Assembly: GCF_000003855.2 (NCBI RefSeq)
Contig: NW_003101682.1
Coordinates: 3,495,344 to 3,559,343 of the forward strand
Reading direction: 5' to 3'
Origin: Blastomyces gilchristii SLH14081
Lineage: Eukaryota; Ascomycota; Eurotiomycetes; Onygenales; Ajellomycetaceae
DNA: 64,000 nucleotides
A program made the translations under genes and the position numbers. The stretch's first letter is position 1. Each line of letters opens with the position of its first letter. Below the pieces are notes generated by a model, which saw only the letters and a list, made by a program, of their open reading frames with translations, was not told where the DNA came from and did not search any database. Below, in pieces: positions 46,062-58,892 of the stretch.

Positions 46062-47642
46062 GGTTATAGCCTGAAGAGAATGTTTTTCTTTTTAGAATGT
46101 TACATCAACATTTTTAACAAGAGTAGTTCATCTTTTTTTAAAAAGACTCTTACTTTTTATTAAAGATATTTCATTTTCTCTGAATTCACTAGTCAGTAAA
46201 TTTATATACTTTTGACTTTTAAAAAGTGTATTCTCTATTATAAAGAATATTTTTTTTTACATATCTAGAAGAAGCAGAGTCATTTTAATATGAGTAATAC
46301 ATCTATTACTTCAGAGTTCAGCTCAAGACTTAGAATTATCTGCTCTACTAGATAACTCATTGATAGAATAATTACTTATTATAAGAAAGTTTCTGAGTTA
46401 TAAGATAAGACTAATGTCAGTTTTCATCAGAGTATGCAATTTAATAATAAAATAATAGAGAAGTTTTAGAATAAGAGAAAGCAGAGTTAATATTCATCTA
46501 TAGAATCTATTCATTTCAACTTATTAAATTCTTCATTATTTTTCATTCTTAGAATACTGACTTTTAATGATGATCTGAATTAATCTATCTATTATATCAC
46601 AGATAATTTTATAAATCTTATATAGATAATACTCTGAAATTAAATAGCTATAGTTAATATTATATAATATCTTACTATATCTATCTCTATATAAAGAGAT
46701 ACTATAAGAGATGAGTTATAAGAATATTAGAAGAAAGTTAAATATACACTAGATATTAAATCAGTAATTATATTTAATAACTCTAATTATAAAGTCTGAT
46801 ATATTAATATATTAACTGATACAGAAGTTATTGATAAAACTGATATTCTATTAAAAACTTAATAAGAATTCTCTTTTATATATTATATTGATTCTGAGAA
46901 GTGAAAGATTCATTTCAAGTCTCTATATAGATGTATACTATCAAGTCTTATTAAAAATATTTAAATTACTATTAAAATCTTAAAAGCTGATAATACTGCA
47001 GCTCTATGAGATAAGATTAATATTAAATATATAATATCACTGACTGAAGAACATGTTAATATCTTTAAGAAATTGATAAAATTATAAGTTAAGAATGATA
47101 ATTATCTTACTTTTCAGAGATGTTTCTGCTATTTTATTATTTATTACAGAGAGCTCTGTCAGAGTATTAAGAATATATATTATAATCTTTTTCTCAACAA
47201 TCTATAAAATTATTAAAAATTATTTATTAAGATACATCTAAATAAGTTTTTCTACACTGATTAAGAACTCATTATTAATATTAATATCAATGATTTGATA
47301 AAGCAACTGATCAATTATATATTTAAGAAAATTATTAAGTGAAAAAAGCAGTCTCAGACTGATTCTGTGACTGTGAAAAAGAATAAGAATAAAGATGAGA
47401 ATAAAAGTATATCTGTATAAAAGTGCACTCACTGTAAAAGATATGAATATACTGTTGACAGATATTTCATCTTATATTCTGATAAAAAGAAAAAGAAGAT
47501 GAATAAGAAGAATAATGATAAAAAGAAAGAGAAGAAGAATAACTTAATAAGTTCTTAATCAGCAGTAAATGCAGTAATTACAAAGATTGAGTTCTATTTC
47601 TCTTTCACAGTTACTGAAAAATCATTCTCTAGATCTTGATAT

Positions 47643-47882
47643 TTGAACACATGTGAAAGTCAGAATATAATGAGTGAGCTTTATTCTTTTTTAAATATTA
47701 AATCTTTTAATGATAACATCTCTGTCAATTCTGCAACTGAGAGAACTGAGTTTGTTATGAAGATTAAAACTGTTATCTTAAAGATTAAAAGTAATGATAT
47801 TAACTTACAGAATATTTACTATATTTCTAATATTATAGTTAATCTGCTCTCATTTATAAAGCTTAAAGATCAGAGATTCTGA
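47643..47882 (+). pseudogene. Copia II protease fragment
   Basis: An open stretch of 79 codons ending NIYYISNIIVNLLSFIKLKDQ, which matches the end of copia aspartic protease modules (L-x-N-V-L-Y-I-P...N-L-L-S). The catalytic D-S-G region is just upstream and mutated. It is a remnant of the pol frame. Confidence 0.65.
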
Positions 47883-48261
47883 TTTATATTATCTTTCACT
47901 ATTCTCTCATTTTTCATTTACAGAGCTCTGAATGATATCATTTTTCATACAGTTCAGATCACTTATAATAATATATACAGAGTCACTGAATAAGAGTTTA
48001 ATAAGAATTTCAATTATCTGAATAAGACAGTCAAGTATATCATGATGTCTCACAAGTATAATTTTGACTGAAAAGTTGATTTTTCTGTGACTGCTGCTAC
48101 TACTGTTGATAATATTAATTCTACAGACATGAAAACACAGACATCAAAGATATCAAAGACTCTTTTAAATTGATATCATGATCTCAGTCACATTCATACT
48201 AATGCTATAATTACTATGACCAAGAATTCTCATAGTGAAGTCATAATTAAAGATTCTAAGA

Positions 48262-48369
48262 GGCCCGGTGGCGTAGTGGTTAACTACGCTACCATGAAGC
48301 CCCAATTAGCGGCCTTCCCCCCGGGGAATGAATGCCAAGAGGGGGCAGGTTTGAACCCTGCAAGGGCCA
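48262..48369 (+). promoter_or_regulatory. tRNA-like internal Pol III promoter (A and B boxes)
   Basis: The acceptor strand GGCCC (48262-48266) pairs with GGGCC (48364-48368), with D-arm and T-arm hairpins as given for the whole element. About 55 nt separate the arms instead of a normal anticodon and variable region, so this is not a functional tRNA gene. I could not assign an amino acid. Confidence 0.78.
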
Positions 48370-49327
48370 TCTTAACCACAGCTTCCACTGTTAAGTCATA
48401 AAACAGTACCAGGGGCCCCCGGGTGCACTATAGTGAATCATTGTCAAGCTTAAGATGTCCATCCCAGGGGTTCCTGGGTGCTAATTCTCACTGATCTTAG
48501 GATTAACAGTCCCCCGGGCGCTTCAAGTTAGATCAGTACTAGAGTGATTGAGGTCTAGAATGCCCGCAGGATAGCAAATCATTATCAAGCTTAACTGATC
48601 AGGTCTCATCCCCCTCACTCTAGGCACTCACTTCTAGAGAATGAGATTTAAAAACTATCTGATTAGAACATCCTGAGCCTAGCAAGAACCTAGATGAGAT
48701 GAGACCTAGATGCTCTTAATAGGTGATTAGTGCAAGCAAGACTGTGACAGCCAATTGATAGACTGAAATACTGAGATTGATAGTTAGAAGATTAGAGACT
48801 TAACTAGAATTGAGTAGCTCTGATATTATTCTTAGTGAGAATCTCACTTATAAATAAGCTAGTTACAGAAGCTAGCTGAGTGGCAGCTCTTTAGAGAGAA
48901 TGATAACCTCTGAAGCAGGCCTGAGAGAACAGACATGATAGTCAGTTATATAGAGTGTTAAAATATGTATATAGCTTAAGATGTAAACTGCAGAGATCTT
49001 GTTCTATAGTCTCTTTACTGTACTTATTTTCTTCTGTTCTTTTCTCTATCTATTTAATATATCTATCTTTAAGACTATATTCTCTTTTCTTTTGTTATAA
49101 TATTTTCAAATGATTTCAAACTATTAGAAGGTGTTAAAATACTGCAATTTATAAACAGTTTTTGTATTCTAGACTGAAATTTTCTGATTTTATATATTTG
49201 AAATTGATAAATGTATAATAGTTGACTCTATAGATATAGAAAAAACTCTGAGAACTAAAGATTCTCAGGTAGATATTATAGTCTCTAACTGCATACATCT
49301 ATAATTGAAGAATAATAATAATAATAA
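48262..49327 (+). mobile_element. tRNA-headed SINE-like retroposon (1,066 bp) with 14-bp TSD
   Basis: It is flanked by identical TAAAGATTCTAAGA at 48248-48261 and 49328-49341. The 5' end is tRNA-like: GGCCCGG start, a D-arm hairpin GCGTAG/CTACGC (48271-48289), an A-box TGGCGTAGTGG (48269-48279), a perfect T-arm GCAGGTTTGAACCCTGC (48345-48361, B-box inside) and a closing GGGCCA (48364-48369). The 3' end is an (AAT)n tail. This is the structure of an RNA polymerase III transcribed retroposon moved by a LINE. At over 1 kb it is long for a SINE. The first ~370 bp keep CpG, CC and GG, while the rest is AT-richer. It splits the copia II pre-integrase (IIKDSK before, KTKFFCEK after). Confidence 0.85.
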
Positions 49328-49537
49328 TAAAGATTCTAAGACTAAGTTCTTTTGTGAGAAATATGTTAAGACAGGTATAACATGAGATTATTTAAAAACA
49401 TCAATGTCTAGATCTATTCAACTTATTAAAAAGATTTATATTAATCTCATAGATAGTAGATATACATTGAAAGATCTCTCTGATTATCTCTTAGAGTCTT
49501 ATCAGAGAATTAAATACTGAATACTTATCATCTATGA

Positions 49538-50043
49538 TAGACTGGTCACTGAAATTATGAATTTCACATTTAATCTCATTTGATCTGATCTCATACATTT
49601 CTTGGCATGAATTTCACTGGGACTAATTATTAAAAAAACATGCAAAGTGACTATATATCAGATCTCAAAATGAAATCATGACTTGAAAAAAATGAGAAAG
49701 TGATTTCATTTAATTTTATTTAGTCTCATTCTTAGCATAAAGTTACTATTTTTAGACATTTTAAGGTTTTTTTTCCACTATTTTTAATTTTTTAAAAAGT
49801 AACACTTTTTGATAACACTCAAATGAGATTTAAAGTCATTTAAAGCAATAAAAATAATTTAAATTGAGAAGTGAAAATCATGATCTTATTTGAAAAATGT
49901 GATAAGAGTAGACAGTAAGTTTCACTGAGACAGTATAAGACTACTATCTAATGTTAAAACTATGTAATAAGATTAGTTGAATTGATAATAAGACTATCAA
50001 AAATTCTGATTCTGGTCTTAGATACAGTTATACAGTCAGTCTA
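49538..50043 (-). mobile_element. MITE-like DNA element copy 4 (506 bp, inverted)
   Basis: It begins TAGACTGGTCACTG and ends CAGTCAGTCTA, the inverse of the copy at 3547-4052. Perfect 8-bp duplications ATCTATGA lie at 49530-49537 and 50044-50051. It is inserted in the copia II integrase region. It has the same length as copies 1 and 3. Confidence 0.87.
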
Positions 50044-50231
50044 ATCTATGATATGACTTGCTATCATTGAGTATATTTTTTAAAGTTCAAGAATGAGACT
50101 GTTCAATACTTTGAGTTATGGCTCAGATTCATGAATAATCTCAGATATACAGTTTCTACTTTTCTATGAACTGATATTAAGGATGTTTTTCAATTCACAT
50201 GTATACACACAGTTATGAATTCATATGATAT

Positions 50232-50622
50232 TGTGGCAGGCTGTGCTCAATCATTATATAGACTATTTCTTTACACTTCATAGATTCCGCTGAAAGCTCC
50301 GATTCTCGGTCATTCTCAATTACTGATTCTCAGCTGAAAAACTCACAGAATTCCTATTCTTTCACCCTGAAGCTTCACCGTGTATGCACTGTGTATGCGT
50401 ATAAATATTCACTCTGATCACTGATTCTTGCACTTTCTCTTTCTTTTCCATCTTTAATGTTTTTCTCTTTGTTATATAAGATCTATATATTATACTGATC
50501 TATTCAGTGTAGGCTTCTTACACTAGAAAAATATTCATTGTCTTCTTATTAGAAATAATTACTCATGTATTATCTCCTCATTAGAAATGATTATTCATTG
50601 AGAGATATTTGAATGTGTAACA
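50232..50622 (+). repeat. Gypsy I 5' LTR (391 bp)
   Basis: TGTGGCAGG...TGTAACA. It is closely similar to 59013-59419 and, over its first ~130 bp, to 55600-55731. Differences are largely transitions. Confidence 0.82.
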
Positions 50623-52971
50623 ACATGTATGAAAGAGAAATAATCAGTTATAGCAGACACTGAGTTCTCAGATAAAAGCTTACTCATCAGTCACTCTGAC
50701 TCTGTAATAAGATCTTACAAAGAGAATGTCAGTGAAAAACCTGAGAGTTCTGACACTCAGATGTATGAGATATTTATACAATCACATTTCTTCAGATATT
50801 ATACATCTGACAAATAATATAATCATGTCTAATGATAATATAAGAGAACTCTCAAATGTGAGTATAGAAGTAATATCACAGTGACTTCAAGCAATGTTGA
50901 AATTATAACAGTAATAGATAGCAGACATGCACATAACTCAACAACTTTAATACAAGAAAATTCAACAATTAACTCAATAGAGAACTCATGCAACTTCAGC
51001 ATCTACAGAATCAAATACAAAAGTGCTGAAAGAATGCTTAGATACTCTCATATACTTCAATACTTTCAACCTCACTCTCTACTCATTATAAAGAATGGAA
51101 ATGCTTGTGAAACTGAGTATAGATGAAGATATCATCAGTTCATTAATTAATCAAGATTGATATATCAATAAATAGTCAAAGAATCATATAAAAGAGAAGT
51201 TTCTTTTATAAATGAAAGCATATGAATCTGTGTTATGAACATCTGACAATATCATTAAATATCTTGATATTCTGTTTCAAGACACTGCTGTGTAACAGAA
51301 AGTATTAGATTGATTACAGAGTATCTGACAGAGAAACACTTCTCTCACAATATTTATTCCTGACTTTGACACTCAGATCTTAGAAGTAGATAATTAATCT
51401 TGAGAGAATCAAATGAAGATCAGCATGCTTAAGAAGACATTGACTTTTGAACTCTTACAGACTCTTATAAGTATAAACAAAGACCTGACTTATGAAGTCT
51501 TCTGCACACAGCTTCAGACATTGAATAATCATCTTATCAAGCTTAAGAATATACAGAACAGTGATAGAAGATGTTACACTGCTCTTACACCTGCACTGAA
51601 GAGAAGTAACAGCAATGATGCAGATATCATTAACTGAATAGATTCAAATGTCTATACATAAGCAAGAGTTTTCATCATTTCAACGGGCTTCTAAGTCTCT
51701 GAAATCACTTCTGAAGAAGTCACTGATCAATGTCAATGTGAAGTATACATCAACTGTAACTGATTAGAACATATCACTTTCAACTGCTGATTAATCTATG
51801 TATCTCCTCACTCAAGAGAAAGATCAGTGCCTTCTTGCTTAAAGAAATCAAAGAATGAATCAGCACCTGTTCACATCAATCACAGTACAGTGAAAGAAGA
51901 TTTGAAAGATAACTATGAGAACACTCTGATGAAACAGGGAAAAGATTAACTTCTGTTCAAATTCACAAACAGAAGCTTGAAGAGATCAGACAATAACAAT
52001 TTGAATAAAAAATGACAATGAATGCAATTCTTGTATCTACTGTGATTAATAACATGTATAATATGAAAGTCATGATAGATAGCAGTCTGTGTTATTATAC
52101 AATGCTTAAATCTTCAGTTGTAAGATATTACAATCTTCAGTGTATTCTCTTATCAAAACTCTGACTTCTCATAGAATTTGATAGTTCAAAAGACATTTGT
52201 ACCTGTTACATGATGAAGTTAAACATAGATGTCAGAGAACATTAACATGAAAATGCCTATATATATAAAGTTGATAATCTCAATTATAATCTTATGTTAG
52301 AACTGACCTGACTATCTGAATAAGACATCTTATTGAATACTTGAAACAGGAGCTTAATGTTCTCTAATAATGATAGAGTTCACAAAGATGATATTCACAA
52401 GACTATGAATCTGACACAGATCTCTGTCATCATCTATGAATTACTCTGAAAAGAAAGTTGCTGAAAAGATCACTGATAGCAGAACTATATAACAATCTAT
52501 TCTGTTAGTCTGACTGATATTAAGAAAGCTCTAGAGAAGTTATTCTATACTACAATAACAGATTCTCATACAAAACTCTCTCAATAATATCATGAATACT
52601 TAGATGTCTTTCAACAAGATAATACTACAAATATACCCTCTTTACAAGGCTCAGAAGTAGATCACAGTATCAAGTTAGAAAAGAAGAATGATAAGAATCT
52701 CAAGTCATTATAAGGCTCTCTTTATAACATGTCTTAAGATAAACTTCTTCTTCTTTGAAAGATACTCAATGATCTGTTAAATAAGAAATTCATATATATT
52801 AGCAACTCTTTCACTGCAGCTTCTATTCTCTTTGCAAAGAAATCAGGTGAAGAACTCTGATTCTGTGTAAACTATTGAGAATTGACTAGATTAATCAAGA
52901 AGAACTGCTATTCTTTATCTCTTATCAATGAAACTCTAGCTCACATTGAATAAGCTTAATGATTTATAAAA

Positions 52972-53220
52972 CTAGATATCATTGCTGTGTTTTATAAAAT
53001 CTGTATCACTGAAGAAGATGAATGACTTACAGCATTCTGAACATGTTATAATCTCTTTAAATGAATAGTTACACTCTTTGAACTGATCAATACTCTCAGT
53101 ACATTTCAGAAGTATATTAACTGAGCACTCTGAAATTTTCTTGATGAATTTGTATCTACATATCTTGATAACATTCTCATCTTCACTGATGAGTTCAGAA
53201 AAGAATATCAAGAACATGTG
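52972..53220 (+). pseudogene. Gypsy I reverse transcriptase core fragment
   Basis: It contains LDIIAVFYKI (palm motif A, first Asp kept) and TYLDNILIFTDEF (motif C, second Asp changed to Asn by G-to-A). Only this strand encodes RT; the 81-codon open frame on the opposite strand is a shadow. In-frame TGA codons sit at expected Trp or Arg positions. Confidence 0.75.
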
Positions 53221-55429
53221 TGAAGAGTATTACAATAATTACAAGAAGCAGAACTATTAATAGATATTGACAAGTGTGACTTTGAAGTCAAGAGTATCAA
53301 ATATCTAGGTTTTATCATAGAAGCTGTCAAGGAGATTCAGATAAATTCTGAGAAAGTCTCTATCATTCTTGAATGAGAAGCTTCATGTACTGTGAAAGAT
53401 GTAGAAAGCTTTATCAGATTTACTAACTTCTATCAGTAATTTATATAAAATGTCTCAGATATTGTGAGATCACTTACAGAACTTATCAGAAAGAACTCAG
53501 TATTTCAGTGATTAGCAGACACTGAAGCTGTATTTATATAGATAAAGAAGATATTCATCAACATCTCTCTGCTAATAATATTTAACTCTGATTGTGAAAT
53601 AGTTGTTGAAGCTGACTTCTCTGACTATGTTACAGAGAGAGCAATATTATAATATGATGATGAAGATGTCTTACAATCATGTGTCTTCATATCTAAGAAA
53701 CTGAGTCCTGCTGAATGCAACTATGAGATCTATGATAAGAAACTTCTTACAATTATACACTATCTAGAAGAATGAGACTCCGAACTCTGAAGTGTCTCTG
53801 AATTTGAGATAATCACAGATTATAAGAATCTCAAGTACTTCACAACTACCTATAAACTCACTGAACAACAGATGTGATAATCTGAGTTCTTAAGCTACTT
53901 TCATTTTACAATACACTACTGTTTCAGCAGCCAGAACTTGATAACAGATACTCTCTTATAATCAGAGTAAGATATGCCTTCTGATGTAACAGACACCTGT
54001 TGAATGAACTGAGAACATCAGCTTCTAGATTCAAAGATATTAGTTGATCAAGATGAAATAACTTATGACACTATACACGCTTCTTCAATTAGAACACCCT
54101 CTTCTGAATCTATACTGAATGAATTATGACATGTAACAGCTCAAACTAATGAACTTCTTTAAGTGCTTACTGAAGCAGTATATTAAGAAGCACCCTGATT
54201 CCTCCCAGAACTACATATAAGAACTGACATCTCAGAATGCTCAATCAATGATAATAACACTCTGCAGTTCTGTGAATAATGTTAAGTTTCTTACTCTGAA
54301 CCCTTACACACTCAGATAATACAAGAGATATATAATTTGTATATAATCAGTCACTCAGATTATAAACAATTGTACTGAATAATCTCTCAAGAGTTCTACT
54401 GATCTGAGATATTAAACAGCATCAGATGTTTCATTTGAAACTGCAACTATTATTCTTTCATCATCTTGTGAAAGAACTGTAGAAAAGACCTACTAAAATC
54501 ACTTAATATTTTTAATAGAATCTGATGAGATGTAGTAATTAACTTCACTATTGATCTCTCTAAGAGTAAGAATTGTAAGAATGCTCTGATCATTATAAAC
54601 TGATTAAGCAAAGATGTAATATTGAAACCTTGTAATAAGATAAATATCAAGCAAGTCACTGAAGCTTTTCTATGAAGCCTGTTCAATCAGATCTATGAAT
54701 TACTGAGATCTATAGTATCAGATCAGAGCTGTCAATTTATAAGCACTCTCTGAACAAGAATCTGTCAAGTTCTCAAGATTATACACTGTTTATTAACTAT
54801 CTATTACTCTGAGACTGATGACATGTCAGAATAGATAATTCAGACTGTAAAGAATTATCTTTGTAAGTTCTGCAATCATTTATAAGATAATTGATATGAT
54901 CTTCTTCTATACACAGAGATCACTATCAACAGCTGAGATGCTGTCTCAACAGATATAAGCTCATTCTTCCTTATACACAGTTATCATATGAAAGTATTGA
55001 ATCTTCTAAAAATCATGCATTTCACACTGAACTCTCACAGTTCAATCCAGATCACTGATAATATAGTAATAAAGCTGTGAGACATCTGTGACTGAGTAGA
55101 GGTCTTCATGACAACTGTGAAACAAGACTAAGAGAATCAAATCAATGTTCACTGAGATCCTGCCAAGTAATATAAGATAGAAGACTTGATGTGATTGAAT
55201 TTCAAGAATATATGAATCACATGTTCATCTTATACACTGAATTATCATCATGTCAAGTATAAAGTGATAGAAGTTCTAGATAGTTATAACTACTGTCTTA
55301 ACACATCATCAGAGATTCACAATGTCTTTCATACAAGCTTGCTCTGTCACACTATTACTGATCTGTTCTCTTCTCAACTGATTTTCAACTAACAGCTGCC
55401 AGGAATCATAGAAGAAGATAATGAACTTG

Positions 55430-55555
55430 AATGAGAGATTGAAGATATTCTTGATAAAAGACCCTGCAGCTGCAGCTGATAATATCTTGTGAAATGAGTC
55501 AGTTACACTCATCTGATCTGGACTCTGAGTTCCGTGCTATTCAAGATCACAGCTC
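55430..55555 (+). pseudogene. Gypsy I C-terminal chromodomain remnant
   Basis: Read with TGA taken as former Trp, the segment gives EWEIEDILDKR, then YLVKWVSYTH and a W-T-x-S segment, the three blocks of a chromodomain at the end of a chromoviral integrase. Such domains can direct insertion to H3K9-methylated heterochromatin. Confidence 0.65.
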
Positions 55556-55599
55556 TTGACTGATAAGAACTACTCATGATCAGAGAAAAGACAAGCTAA

Positions 55600-55731
55600 T
55601 GTAGCAGGCTGCGCCTGATCATTATATAGACTATTTCTTTACACTTCATAGATTTCACTGAAAGCTTCAATTCTCAGTCATTCTTGATTACTAATTCTCA
55701 GCTGAAAAACTCATAGAATGCCTATTCTTTC
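55600..55731 (+). repeat. Gypsy I 3' LTR, truncated
   Basis: TGTAGCAGGCTGCGCCTGAT onward, matching the first ~130 bp of the 5' LTR up to CCTATTCTTTC. At 55732 the sequence switches to the LTR of Gypsy II. Confidence 0.82.
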
Positions 55732-55989
55732 TGTAAGAATAAGTGCTCGCAGGCAATTATTCAGGTGTTTGCAGCTTGGCGTGATATGTACTGTTAACTA
55801 CTAGAAGTATTCACAATAGAAAGATAAAATGTAGAGATTAAATATATAATAGCATTCAAGCTGAGTTATGAATGATATTCACAAACTTCAGTCTATATAG
55901 TTGTGTATAGTCAAGAGCTGCTAACTCTATTAATTATGTGAGAGATAGAAATAAAGATAAAGAATCTGTGAGAAGCAGAATTTCTTACA
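55732..55989 (-). repeat. Gypsy II 3' LTR (258 bp)
   Basis: It begins TGTAAGAA and ends TTCTTACA, perfect 8-base inverted ends with TG...CA. Some CpG (GCTCGCAG, TTGGCGTG) is kept near the left end. The ends were set by these inverted termini and by the abrupt switch from the Gypsy I LTR. Confidence 0.7.
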
Positions 55990-58673
55990 TATTCTCTTCT
56001 CTCTAAGGCTTTGTCTGTGAAGTCTTTCACTAAGTGACTTCATAGAATCAGCTCAGCACTGCAGTGATACTCACTAAAAACTCTTCATATCTATAAAAAA
56101 AATCTCAGTGAGGAAAAATCCCTTATTACTATGAAGAGAAAAGAGTCTGTTACTCAGTTTCTTGTTTCATAAGATTCTTTATAATTTACAGATTCTTCTC
56201 TAACTACTACACAGATTTATCTCACATCTTTCATATAAAAGAGTTCTGATTGACACTCAATTATTTTCACAAGATTCTTGTGTAATTATTATACAGATTC
56301 ATCTCACAGATAAATCACTCTCTGTGAGATCATTCTCATTAAAGAGAAGTATTTATGAGTTAATCTTTCAGTCATTCTTGTGAATCATTGTTCTTTGACA
56401 CTGTAAAATTGTGAGGAATTTTTTATTCTTTTATTAACTTTATAGAATTGTAGAATTAAGATATCTGTGATCTGCAATCACTCTTTATAGTTATATAGAA
56501 AGATTCAGATCTATAATTCACAATCACTCTTTATTTACTAGAGTGATCTGACTATTCTATAGAATTACTCACAGTATAAGTAAATCTCTCTAGAGTAGTA
56601 TAAATACTTCAGATCTGTCTGTGAAATCTTATCTTTTTTTCTCTTTTTCTATAACAGCTCTTATTCTTATAAATTATGAGTATTTTTATTCATCTATGAA
56701 GTGTTTTCACTCAGATAATAGAGAGAGAGTGTTTCTAATAATATCTGTATATTGATTCAAGAACTTCTCAAGAATAAAAGTTTTTTTATTTTCAATATCT
56801 TTATAAACAATGTCTGACTGCTGCTGAGCTTTTTATAAGTGTTTCTACAACTTCTCTGATTATTTTTTACTGACTGATGAAGCAGAGATATCACTGCTTA
56901 TAACAGTGTCTTCATCTCTCTCAGCTCTGTTATCATATCTGATCTTCAGGTCAGCAGTCAATCTCATGTCTTTCTCAGATCAGTTTCTGACTTCAAGCAG
57001 TGTAGTTCTGTTCTATACTGTAAGTCTCTCTGTAAGTAATTTCTTACAGACTCTAGCTGACAGTTCTTGTGAAGCTCTCAGTGTTATCAGTGTCTTCTAC
57101 AGTCTTATAAGTCTATGATCACCTTCTCTTTACCTGCATAATCTCTGACCAGATATATGCATATATGTCTAAGTTTCTTATTCATGATTCTCATACTGCG
57201 GTGCATTTCTGCAATCTCATTATTAATAAGAGATGAGTCTCTGAGTATCTGCAAAATCTGAGTAATCAAGACAATGTGAATATCATGAATTCATGATAAG
57301 AGTTAGTCTGAACAGATAAGCTCTCTCTCTATATCTTAATTATTTCTGAGCTAAATACTTCAGCATAACTGAGAAAGCAGACACAGCTTTGTAAGAGATA
57401 TCTAGTCATATATATAGACAGTCAGTTTTCAAGACTCTACTGCAACTGTGTATACTCTGATATCTGGCTTCTCTGAAGTCTGTACATTTCTGATAGTCTT
57501 CATATTAAATGTAATAATTGTCTGTATTACAGATATAATACTCTCTGCTTCTTTGAACAGAGAAATTAATAGTTATAAAGAGATTGAGTGTCACAGATAT
57601 TAAGAATATGAGTGTAAATTTTCTTTATTTTTTCTTTATTAGTCTCTAAATTATGTTCATGACTCTACTTTTATTTTCTTATTTTTTAGCTTTAATAAGA
57701 ACATAATTTCTTCTTCTCTTTTCATACACTGTGAACTGTTTATCTCAGTAGAAACTCATCATCTTGTAAACTAGAATTTATAAATGATAGTATTAATATC
57801 TTTATTACAATCAGGTTCTTAGTGAAGACTGTGTCATTCTGACTTATCAGAATTCACAGTATAAAAGTCATGTCTCAGCTTTTACAGATATCTTATCTGC
57901 TCAGATAATTCTTAAGTGAACTCATTCATCTTATCAGAATACTCTTATCATTGAATCTTGAACTAGAGCTTGTAATCTTGTTTCTCTGAGTTAATAATTT
58001 CTTTGACCTGATATTCTCTTTCACTCTCTAGTGCTTTATAAATAGAGTGATGAGTTATAGAGTTCTCTTCTAAGAATTTCTTATATTTACAGAGTAAAGA
58101 GATATGAAAAATATTATATATTTATAACTCAGATAACAGTTTCAATCTATAGAACTATAAGCTAACTTTCTTCATAATCTTACAAGACTCTGTCTGTAAG
58201 AGATTCAGCTTCTTACTAGATCTTTATATAATAATGTTTTCTAGACTTAGTTAGACTCTATTATCTTTCTTGAAACTCTTTATAATATGCTTAGAGTCAT
58301 AGTATCTCTTCTGATACTCTTGAGTCTTTCTTAAGAATTTGCAGACTTTCTTTTAAATATTCTAAATTCTCTCAACTTATTCATGAGTATTATCACACTC
58401 TATAGTGTACTCTCATGAGTTAATCATGATCATTTATAAGTGAGTCTTAGTAAGTATTTTAAAGAGAGTTTTATCTATACTGATGTATATTAAGTTATTG
58501 TATATAAACTCTGTGAGTGATAATTAATACACTCAGTTATTCTGATTGTAATTGACAAAGTACTGCAGATACTGTTTTAATATACTTATCAGATATTCTA
58601 TCTGTTTATCTGTTCATTGATGAAAAGGTGTGCTTAGATCTCATCAGATCTTCAGTATAGTTATCAGATCAGA

Positions 58674-58892
58674 TCAGAACTTCTCTGTGAAGATTAATTC
58701 TCTATCTGAGATAATATTTGCAGATAACTCATGCAACTGAACCACATTATGAACAAAGATATAAGTCAAATCCTTTGACTTTAAGTTCTTGTAAGTGAGT
58801 ATAAAGTGTGTTATCTTGATGAAGTGATCTACTATTATCAGCACACTGTTAAAGCAGGCATTATATATGTTCTTACTTTCAGAAAGGCTCAT
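58674..58892 (-). pseudogene. Gypsy II integrase core fragment
   Basis: An open stretch of 72 codons with VDHFIKITHFILT and ISDRELIFTEKF, corresponding to the first two catalytic-region blocks of a Gypsy integrase (Asp kept, SDRG with Gly to Glu). Confidence 0.75.

Larger units (their letters stand above)
45952..50231 (+). mobile_element. Ty1/copia retrotransposon II, interrupted and truncated
   Basis: The 5' LTR is at 45952-46061. gag follows at about 46270-47500, with a CX2CX4HX4C knuckle at about 47423-47464 (CTHCKRYEYTVDRY, His to Tyr and last Cys to Tyr). The protease segment is at 47643-47882 (NLLSFIKL end motif) and the GAG-pre-integrase at about 48160-48260. Two insertions break it: the tRNA-headed retroposon (48262-49327) and a 506-bp DNA element (49538-50043). 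The pre-integrase coding resumes after the first insertion (CEKYVKTG) and integrase-like sequence after the second. Gypsy I begins at 50232 and the rest of the copia is not in the window. Many stops, inactive. Confidence 0.82.
50232..55731 (+). mobile_element. Ty3/Gypsy element I with chromodomain (chromovirus type), degenerate
   Basis: The 5' LTR is at 50232-50622 and gag at about 50880-51780, with a knuckle whose first Cys is Tyr (YINCNxxEHITFNC). Protease is at about 52010-52320 and reverse transcriptase at about 52640-53460. RT holds KLDIIAVFYKI and YLDNILIF, so the catalytic YxDD has become YLDN at about 53161-53172. RNase H follows (about 53590-53850) and then integrase (about 54360-55300). 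The C-terminal chromodomain is at about 55430-55555 (EWEIEDILD...YLVKWVSYTHLIWTLSS). The 3' LTR starts at 55600 and is cut at 55731 by the LTR of another Gypsy. In the domains read here, conserved Trp codons are mostly TGA. Not functional. Confidence 0.87.

Noticed and set aside
48262..48369. A functional tRNA gene
   Set aside because: The D and T arms are about 55 nt apart with no clear anticodon arm, and the sequence continues into a repeat with a tail and target duplication.
4500..55600. TGA may be read as tryptophan (alternative genetic code) because many TGA fall at Trp positions in the retroelements
   Set aside because: TGA also replaces likely Arg codons, TAG and TAA occur too, catalytic and knuckle residues are lost by the same kind of change, and the host genes use TGG for Trp and TGA as a normal stop (WD40 and EVE genes).
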